Shown piece after piece: positions 55,624 through 64,000 of a stretch of 64,000 nt of DNA; the first letter of the stretch is position 1; each line of letters begins with the position of its first letter. A program made the translations under genes and the position numbers. The notes below the pieces were generated by a model. It saw only the letters and a program-made list of their open reading frames with translations. It did not search any database and was not told the origin of the DNA. Source of the DNA: Adiantum capillus-veneris (lineage: Eukaryota; Streptophyta; Polypodiopsida; Polypodiales; Pteridaceae); assembly GCA_014529385.2 (NCBI GenBank), contig CM043958.1:149366793-149430792 (forward strand). Reading direction: 5' to 3'.

Positions 55624-58600
55624 TTAAAGGACCATATTGGCAAAGTAGGTATGGCAGTGGGTGACCTTGGTTGTCAAAATTCCTTGTTTTAACTTTTGCT
55701 CCATTATCTGAGAAGATTGGCTAGTTTCATGTTGTTGGAAGTGGGAGATGACTTCAATCTTCTTCTGCTCGTTTGTCTGCTTTGGCACCCATATGTATCT
55801 GCTATTTGTTGTTGGCTTATTTTTACAGACGACATGTTGACGTTTTGGACCTATATCCTTGATTTGTCGGTGTTTGTAGCTGTAATTATCTTCAAGTTGT
55901 GTAAAATTTGGTCTTGGTGCCTTGGGTAGCCAGATTTGTTTTTGTCCTTTGTAATATTCCTGCGCTTGAAGTATATTCGATGGAACAAATATTTTTGTCT
56001 GTAATTTTGGATTCAATTGTATCTGTTCCGTGCCATTTTTGGGAATCACGGTTGGTAAATTCCCTTGAAGATATGTAGGCCTTCTAGATTGAGAATTGTT
56101 TTTGAACCTGTTTCTATCCCTGTTGTTCGATCTCCTATTTTGAGTGGAATTTGATCTTGATGTACCTGTTTGTTGTTTTGGTTTGAAGCCACTTGCTACT
56201 GTATAGCATGATATCTTTGGTTTAGGTAACCAAACATTTGGATGACCATTGTAGTAGCCTTGCTCTTCTAAGCTGTACTGGGAGGCCATCCATCCCATTT
56301 GTTTACCTGAATTGTTTGGACTAGGATCATTTACCCAAACTGGATCTTTGACATTGATTTCATTGGCTACAACATAGGTTTTGATGTGCTGCTTGTGTCT
56401 TTGTTTACTCTGGGTTGGGTATTTTGGCTGAAAGACCTTTTTATACTTTATTCTAGATTGTTGGTCTATCTTTCCCTAGGGTGTTGAATCCACAGCTGTT
56501 CGCATTGATTGTTTAGCTGCATTTGTGACTTCCTTGTTGGACTTCTTTGCTTGTGGATGACATGCTTTGGTGAGTTTTGCATCTAAACTGACTTTAACAG
56601 TCCTTTGTGCCTCTATTTTTGACAATCTATTTGAGTCTTTAATTTCCTCTACCAGCTGGACATAACTATGTTGACTCTTTTCTCCAGATGCAATGTTTAC
56701 CATGGCCTTTGGTTCACATTGCTCGTTATTGATCTGTTTGTAGGTCTTTTGATAGGCTTCATGTGCTTGATGCACCATTTGCTTCTTATTGTTCAAGTTA
56801 ATTGTGATTTGTGTCACCTTTGGTTCTGTGGCATCTTCCATTGGCGAGACAATATTAGGATCTGACTTTATGACCGCCTCTGCCTTTTGACTCAAGTCTA
56901 CCTTTGAACACATTGAGATGTCTGTTTCTTGGCTTTGAGACTTGATCTCTATCTTTGTTAAATTTTGAGGTACATTCATTAGCGATGAACTATCTGTGCT
57001 ATTAGCATTAAAATGTAGAATCTTTGATTCCACATTTTTGCCTGTTGAAATCTTCAGTGGCAAGTCCTTGACTGCCCATACCTGCTCTGGTTCTGGGTTA
57101 CAGATAATTTCTTCATCCACTTCCTCTGACATTGGATTGTCCGCTGCATCTTTGTCGGATCTTTCGACTTCATGTCTGAAAAATTCCAAGCTATTTGAGA
57201 CCATCTTTTGTATGGCTGATATTTTTTGGCAGCTTGATTTTCAATCGAAATATCATTGATGCCTTTGACCTCCAATATTTTAGTCATCAATTTGTCTCTG
57301 GTGTCTTTTGACAAGATATGCTTTCTTTCTGGCGACTTTCTATTTGGAGACGTCTGCTTGAATGATTCTGCTGCTTGCAGTCTGATACTGTCATGGTTTT
57401 GCTGCTTCATCATATCTAAGTGCATCTTTACTAGGCAATTGGGTATTAGATGATCAATGCCACATTCGTAGCAATGCACATCTATTCCTATTTGTTCTAT
57501 ACTTGGTCGAGGTATCTGTCCATAATATTGTTGGTATTCGTTGCCCATAGTATCTTGGATCAAATATGTCATCAGCATGACATGTAGATACTTAAAAACC
57601 AACACAGACACTGGCTTTGACTGATTGCCCTTATCTTTTTCGACTGTGGCATTCTCAAGAAGCTTGTAATAACTTCCATTATAACCCTGGTAGATGGTTG
57701 CTTCAGCCCCTGCTTCAGTGACCAACTTTAATTCTATGTCTGTTATCAACATGTGATCCTTTATCTGTGGCTTCTTTATAGTATTAGGACTATGTTGTCG
57801 ATTCGATCCTGTATTTGGCTTCTGTTGTCTGCTGAATTGTAAGAGAGTATTGTGACTCTCCTTTGCTGTTTGCAGTTGATAGGGTTGTCATGATTGTAGT
57901 AAGTGAGGTGGAGATTGGACTCCCCCCATCCGAGAGTGTTCCCTATCTGTAGGAGGTATCTTTTTTATGCCAGATGTGGATATTCTAGCTTTGTCATCTA
58001 GCTCAGCTGATTGAGCTAGGTCTTTGTGAAGTCATGCTAACTCAATAGCTGATTCTTCCATTGATTGTACGTGTGTTTGTGTTGGTACATTTTGTGGTGC
58101 ATGTGTAGTGTTCTGTACCTGTGACTGTTATGTTGTGGCACTCATCTGTGTAATGAATGGAGTTGAATTGTGCTCATACAAATTCAAAGTCTGATCATGT
58201 GTCAGTGGAAGCCTAGAGATTTTAAAGTGCACTTCCCTATGTTCTAGTGATTGACTTTGTGCAATGGTGGCAGTGTGTCTAATATTTACCTGGTTAGATA
58301 TCATTTCATCATGTGTCCGTTGCTCAATTTGGTTTTGTGGAGTTGAAGGTGACAAGATGAAAGCTGCAGCTCTTTAATTCATAGCATCTTCCATCTATAT
58401 CATAGCTCTTGTCTCCAATGCGCGTTGCCCATAGTGTCCTAGGAACTGACTCACTAAATGTCCTTACGCGCGTGACTTGAACCCATCTTTGTCCATCAGA
58501 ATCTACATAAATTGGATCTTTCCATCTTGTTTCGTGGATCCAATGAAGGGCTATTGGTTCAGGTTTCTTGTTGACTTCTGAAGGGGTTGAAGGCAACTGT

Positions 58601-59402
58601 TGTTTACACATGGCTTCAAGGAATTCCTTCCTGTTGACTGTGTCTTCATTTTTTGGCAGATTGATTATAGTAGGCCCCGTCTCTTGAGTGATTTCTCTGT
58701 TCTGAGCTACCACTATATCTGCATTGGAAGCTAAAGGTAAGCTCATTATCAAGCGGTAACTATTACCACTTGTCGACATGTATTTGTAACCCAACTTTGA
58801 ACCATCTTCATGAGCTATGAAGCATTGATCTGGCTCTTCCGTCGCTTGTTGAGGTGTTTCTGCTTTGTACCATCTACCCTCCATATCTCTAAAGAGACTG
58901 CTACAGTTTTTGTCCTTGTAATTTGACTTTATCAAGTGCACAATGACTCGATAACTGCTAACCTCTGGAAGATCTTGCCTGTGCAATTTTATTATGTCCA
59001 ACTCACTACCTGGTTTGAGCTTCATGTACACGGATCCTAAACAATCTTCCATTAGGTTCTTTTGTGAATTAGCCATGTTGGTAGCTTCGTCTACTTCCAC
59101 AACCTGTATTGTCGGGCTTTTCAACGCATTTTGCTTGGACTTTAGATAGCGATTGTCTGCATCATCCATGTAGCATGGAAAGTCTTTGAAATGACCTATT
59201 AACTCCAACCCGATGCCAACTGATTTGACTGTTATTAATGAGCTTGAAGCTGCATCATAATTTCTTCGATTTGCCGATGTTGTCATTGACTGTGGCTGTT
59301 GCATTTGCTGCTCCATTTTTCTTTCAACCCTCTTACTGACCTGCTGAGCACTTGTATTCCCTTTTTCTAGCCTCTCCCACGGGTGACCAGCGGGTTTCCT
59401 AA
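55624..59402 (-). pseudogene. Unrecognised gag-like protein of about 1,230 codons, decayed
   Basis: Three minus-strand frames join end to end. They are 59316-58324 (possibly extending to about 59402), then 58355 to about 57200 with nonsense codons at 58128, 58032 and 57888, then 57204-55624 with one TAG at 56476. All four nonsense codons are one C-to-T change from CAA, CGA or CAG. The N-terminal third has several short D-x-x-G-x-x-W/Y modules (YVDSDGQRWVQV, FRDMEGRWYKAE, SYDIDGRCYEL). The middle has a zinc-knuckle-like CYECGIDHLIPNC with spacing C-x2-C-x3-H-x4-C. The C-terminal third is basic and Gln/Asn-rich with three W-L/V-P-K motifs (NVWLPKPK, QIWLPKAP, YIWVPKQT). No protease, RT or known domain was recognised. 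Position downstream of a Tat-type primer site suggests a retroelement gag or extra ORF. Confidence 0.6.
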
Positions 59403-62400
59403 TTCAAAGCTCTCTGCTAGGCTTAGCTGTGATCTCGACGATCTAATTTACCTGTATAGCTGTAGCACTAGTTGGCAAGATACTTACCACTGTACTGCAA
59501 CGACTACTCGCCTTTGTGATACCTTGATTCCAGTTGATTGAGCTATGAAATTTGCTCTTAATCTGCAAAATTGTAGATTAGCAACGCACTTTTGACCTGA
59601 ACTAAAACGACCTCAATTTGCTTGTTTTGACAGCACACTTTATATGGCGTTTAATTTAAATTAAACCACCACGCAGGTGACCATAGGTCATCCGACTTCT
59701 AAAGTGTATTTGTCCGCAACTTTTGCTTTTTCGGCCTTACTGTCACTCTTATCCATGGGACACTCAATTTTTCCCTGCAATTTGCTCTTTTGATGACTTG
59801 CACGGAAAATTCTGCCGTCAATGCTCAATTTCCAGCCTCCTTAAGGTCACTACCATTCACTGCAGCTGCTTTTGCCCAGATGTATTACCATGTCATCATT
59901 AGGTGTAGGTCTAGCTACCGTATGTAGCACTAAAATGTATCAAGCAATGCCAAATCCAAATTTTAATTCATAGCACCATATTATGGTCAATAGCAACCCT
60001 CAATTTAATGCTATGTAATGACCATTTTCCCAAAATCATGCTCACTTTAGCATTTTTGGCATACATGTTAAAAGGAAGAGAGAGTTTAGGATAAAGCAAA
60101 TTTTGAACTCTCTTAATTGGTTAAGCACAACCCGATGTTGAATCATGATTGGCCAATTTCCCTTCAAAAAAATGCACAATTGTTAGTGCCAAAGCATTTA
60201 TACATGCAATATAAGCACTAAAATGTCTTGCACAATCTTTTACTTCGGCCACATTTTTGCAATTATAGGAAGGTCGCAAGCAATGTCAACAATTTGAAAC
60301 TTCATGAAGCACGAGTTCCTTTAAGCCACATCTTAGCATTTTATTTTTAACGATCAGTCCATGGCTAGCACGAAATGATGAGGCACATCGCTTGATTGGA
60401 ATTGTATTTTTTGTTGTCTCTAGCGAGAGCTTGTCAGGCGTTAGAAAATGAGAGAGGGAGCAAGTACTGAAGGTGGGAACACTCTCTTGTGTATTTTTTT
60501 TTGTTATTATTATTATTATATATTGTTTTTTTTTTAATTTTCTTGCTGGCGACAGGTTGTGGAGGAGAAATACGGTTGAGCGGTGTTTGCCGATTTTGCC
60601 GAAGGTGTGTGTGTGCTGAGCCTTAGCCAAGCCTGGCGACTCGCGAGTACTATATGGGGACCTGCGTGTGTGGCGAAATTGCCAAGCCAAGTGGGCCAGC
60701 TGCAGAATCTGAAGGGCGCGGGTATTGAAAGCAGGTAGGCCCCTCGAGTTGGTTTTATGTGTGTGTGTGCCCCGTTTGCGCGCTTACCTGTACTACAAGC
60801 CAAGCAGCTCAGGCGGTTGAAGGCTAGGGCGGGACCACCAAGAGCAGCGGACCTGAAGACGAGCGGGCCCAGCGGAACTGAAGGAGTGTGGGTGTGTGAA
60901 TGTGCTCTTATTATTATTTTATTTATTTTTTATATTTTAAAGCTACTATGTGTGTGTTGTGGTGGTGAGCCAGTGCATGTGTGTGTGTGTGTGTTTGTGT
61001 GAGTGTGATGGCGAGGTGGGCATGTAGCATCTGGCGCGCGCATGAAGGTGTGTGTATCCTGCTTTGAAGATGACAGAGTAAGCCCGCGTGTGTTCCGAGC
61101 CAAGGCGGGGTGGGCCAAGTTGTGTGAGCCCAGTGGAATCAGCGGGGTAGAAAAAGCATAGGAGGTCAATGCAGGCAGCGAATGCATAGGATAACTAGGC
61201 GGGCTTTGAAGCGTAGGAAGTCTCGGGTGTAGGATGTCAAGCCGGAACGTAGGATGTCAAGCCGAGCATGCGTAGGGAAACTTGGGGCAGAAACGCGTAG
61301 GAAAACTTGGGGCAGGTGCAGCGCGTGTATGTAGGAGGTCAAGCCAGGAGTGAATGCGCGCAGGTAGGGCCGGGCTTAGCGTGAATCACAGTGCGACCAC
61401 AACCGGGCGGCCAGCTTCGGTAAATGCGGCGAGACAGGTGAGTATTTTATATATATATATATTTTATTAAAAAAAAAAACCAAAAATAAGAAAAACACAC
61501 AAATAAGTTAAAAACACACATAAATCAAAAAATAAATATAAAACACACAAAAAATACAAAAAACACATTAAAAATTTCAAAATTCATACAATAATTCAAA
61601 AAGACTCACAAAAAATTCAAAAAACTCACAAAATAAAAAATAAAATACATAAAAAAATCAAAAAACACTTACAAAAATACAAAAATGAACACAAATAATA
61701 AATAAAAAACACACAAAGAAGTCAAAACATGCACAAAATTACTAAAAATCACAATTAAAATATAAGAAATAAAGAAAATACCAAAAAAACAAAAAAACAC
61801 AAAAGAATCACAAAAACACAAAAAAACACATAAAAATAATAGAATACACAAATATAAATAAAAAAATCAAATCTTATCAAACAAAAACCTAAAAATGTAA
61901 AAAATTTTAAACTATCTCGCAAAAACTCTCAAAAAACAAAATTTTTTTGCCCTGGCACTCCACAATTCACCTGAATTAGGCGATTTATCAAATTTCTTAG
62001 TATAATTAGCACATTTGGGTAAAAATTAGCAAAAAATTGTCAAAAATTACCAAAAAATTTGCAAAAATTCTAGATCAGCCCACCGACCTAAACGTTCACA
62101 ATCAAGCAATCGAAACACCGAAATTGATTAGTTACCTAATCAAAATCGCACAAAACATCATTCTTTAAGCACACAAATCGTCTCGAAACTGTGCTTAAAT
62201 GAACACAAAAATCACCCTCTTGCACGATGACTGATCGCACTCAAAACAACATTTTGCATCAATTAAACATCAATTCGAGCATCCCAATCTCAAATTTAAT
62301 CAATCATTAACACGCTTTTTGCATCAAATCATGCACATAAGCATACATAACCAAATTTGACCGAATTTCGGCAGCACTTCGGCGTCACAACGGAATTAGG

Positions 62401-63213
62401 AAAACATAACTATAACTCATTGATGACCATAAGCAATCACATGCTTCTCATAAGCAAATTGGACTCCAAAACAGCCCCAAATTGCCCCAAATTAGGCACT
62501 TCCGCCTACACACAAGCGGGCATAAACCGCACCTAGTTTTGCATTTTATGAATGAACATGGTTCATGAACCAAACCTGCACATAAAATAAAAAAATTAGC
62601 ATTACTTTCAGCACCTTAATTAGCCACAACTCAACGATTAAGTACTTGATTAGTGCTCAACACACTAGTGTGTGTGTGTGTGTGTGTCGATCCCGTAAAA
62701 TCACTTACACACAACCAACACAAAAATCAATGTGTAGCATCGTTTAGCATGAATGTAAACACATAATCATCATGGACATGCAATACAAATCAGCAGTTTG
62801 CAAAATGCCCAAATAATTAGTGATTAATAGGTGATTTCGACTACGATTTGCGCACAAATGGAGTAGGATATGAGTGTGTGGATCACATAGGCATGTTGTC
62901 CATACGCCCAACTCACTTTCTACTTGTGTGTAGCACAAAAAATACTTATCAATCAACGGGAAATTAGCTTCAAAGTTAGGGAAAATTAGTGAATTTGATG
63001 GTTAAAATTAGTGATCAAAATCAAGAACTAATGATGTGTGTGGGTTGTTTTGTGATGTTCTAAGCATAATCGATGCTAACCCAAGCACTAATCACACTAA
63101 AAACCACTCAATTAATCGACACACCTAATCTACAAACTAATAAAATTAACAAAAAATTAGGGAAATTAGTGTCTCCTAATCACACCAATGGCACCTCTAG
63201 CTTAGGCAATCGC
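59403..63213 (-). other. Long non-coding region, probable retroelement leader
   Basis: No supported gene on either strand. It includes a G-rich stretch with short repeats (60740-61400: gtaggatgtcaagcc, gcgtaggaaaacttggggca and variants), an A-rich low-complexity stretch (61455-61930), and a (TG)n run at about 62669-62687. On the minus strand it lies between the primer site and the gag-like frame, so a leader of almost 4 kb is implied. Confidence 0.45.
61455..61930. repeat. A-rich low-complexity tract
   Basis: Hundreds of bases composed of aaaaacacaaa-type runs with almost no G. Confidence 0.9.
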
Positions 63214-63231
63214 TCCCCGGCAGCGGCGCCA
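63214..63231 (-). other. Tat/Athila-type primer binding site
   Basis: On the minus strand TGGCGCCGCTGCCGGGGA, one base off the classical TGGCGCCGTTGCCGGGGA of the Tat/Athila branch of Ty3/gypsy, directly after an LTR end CCCAACA. Confidence 0.85.
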
Positions 63232-63232
63232 A

Positions 63233-64000
63233 TGTTGGGACATCATCCTAGCATAGGGAGGACATCAACATTATGTCAATCCGAGGAGTAGGATCCGGCT
63301 ACGGCATGGAAACACACAAGTGGCTTGTGCGTGCTAAATGGAGGATTAGAAGGTGAAACCTACACATAAAGAAAGCTACGGAGCGGGTAAGATGTTGCTA
63401 CGAGGAGTGAGCACACTACTTACTCTACCATTCGACCTAATCTCTCACACACAAGCTTAATCACGCACTGCTCTCTAATCAATCACTAATCCAACTCTAA
63501 TCAAGCACACAATGAGCATAGAATAGCATAGAATGACCACACCGGGCACCAACACTCTACACAAGCCTACACACACTTAGTAGCATGCTTGAACAAGAGG
63601 GAAATATGAAAAAAGAGAGAGATTAATCAACAAATTAGTCACTAATCTTTGATTAATCAAGCATTGATTACACCATGAGCAAGTGAGAGAGAAGAGGTTA
63701 GAGTTTAGCTATTTGCATGAGGCCGAATCGTCCATGCACGCACGTAGAAAGCTCAAGAACTCCATAGCCATCTCCTTCTTCACAAAGCTTATCTCAAGTG
63801 AGTAAGAATCCCCTTTCACATTGTGTGTTTTGAGTTATATACTCTCTAGGCTTTTTAGAAGTGGCCGGGCACCCAAATGGCCAAACTCACTTAATCTGCT
63901 ATCTGCACTGCTTATGATCTAAATATAGCTCAATGTTTACAACTTGGAACTCTTGATGAGCCCAAAACATAATTACAATCCGCATTTGTGGTCATTTGAC
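63233..64000 (-). mobile_element. Partial 5' LTR of a Tat/Athila-type element
   Basis: On the minus strand it ends ...GATGTCCCAACA at 63233; its start lies beyond the window. The region contains short repeats of ctaatca and cacac but no coding frame. Confidence 0.65.

Noticed and set aside
60740-61400. G-rich short-repeat region considered as a CRISPR-like or telomeric array
   Set aside because: Units are irregular, spacers are not of constant length, and the setting is a plant retroelement leader.

Overview
The window looks like nuclear DNA from a land plant with a large, retrotransposon-packed genome. Evidence: Ty3/gypsy chromovirus and Ty1/copia polyproteins nested in one another, LTRs with plant-type tRNA primer sites, long dinucleotide microsatellites, and a bHLH transcription factor of a land-plant subfamily. 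A fern or other spore-bearing vascular plant fits best (inference from overall style and the bHLH), but the sequence does not prove it. No bacterial, organellar, CRISPR, rRNA or tRNA features were seen.

Layout. 1-4142: the end of a chromovirus (element A, +) with its 3' LTR, facing a related LTR in opposite orientation (element B, -). 4143-13028: LTR fragments and a decayed chromovirus (element D, +), split between RNase H and integrase by a copia element (Copia-1, 7926-11266) with LTRs, primer site, polypurine tract and a near-perfect 5-bp target duplication. 13078-14705: probable terminal coding exon and 3' UTR of an unrecognised host gene (+). 14706-18189: mostly non-coding, with several local duplications. 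18190-18800: LINE ORF1-like fragment. 18797-34130: chromovirus E (-), whose 5' LTR is interrupted by chromovirus F (23131-33961, -). F has perfect GACGG target duplications and contains an inverted duplication of its integrase end, 3' UTR and LTR start. 34131-38195: non-coding DNA with tandem duplications and microsatellites. 38196-39922: bHLH gene (-). 40262-42545: homopolymers and a foldback-like block carrying four small palindromes embedded mainly in TA repeats. 42546-47755: faint gypsy remnants. 47756-54990: two copia elements (-), one with an 870-bp tandem duplication in pol. 55624-64000: a decayed, unfamiliar protein-coding region of about 1,230 codons (-) lying downstream of a Tat/Athila-type primer binding site and a partial LTR.

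How it fits together. Only two host loci are supported: the +-strand terminal exon and the bHLH gene. All other coding capacity is retroelement-derived and broken. The layers can be ordered: D is older than Copia-1, and E is older than F. The strongest unusual signals are the rearranged element F, the foldback block, and the unrecognised gag-like protein at 55624-59402.
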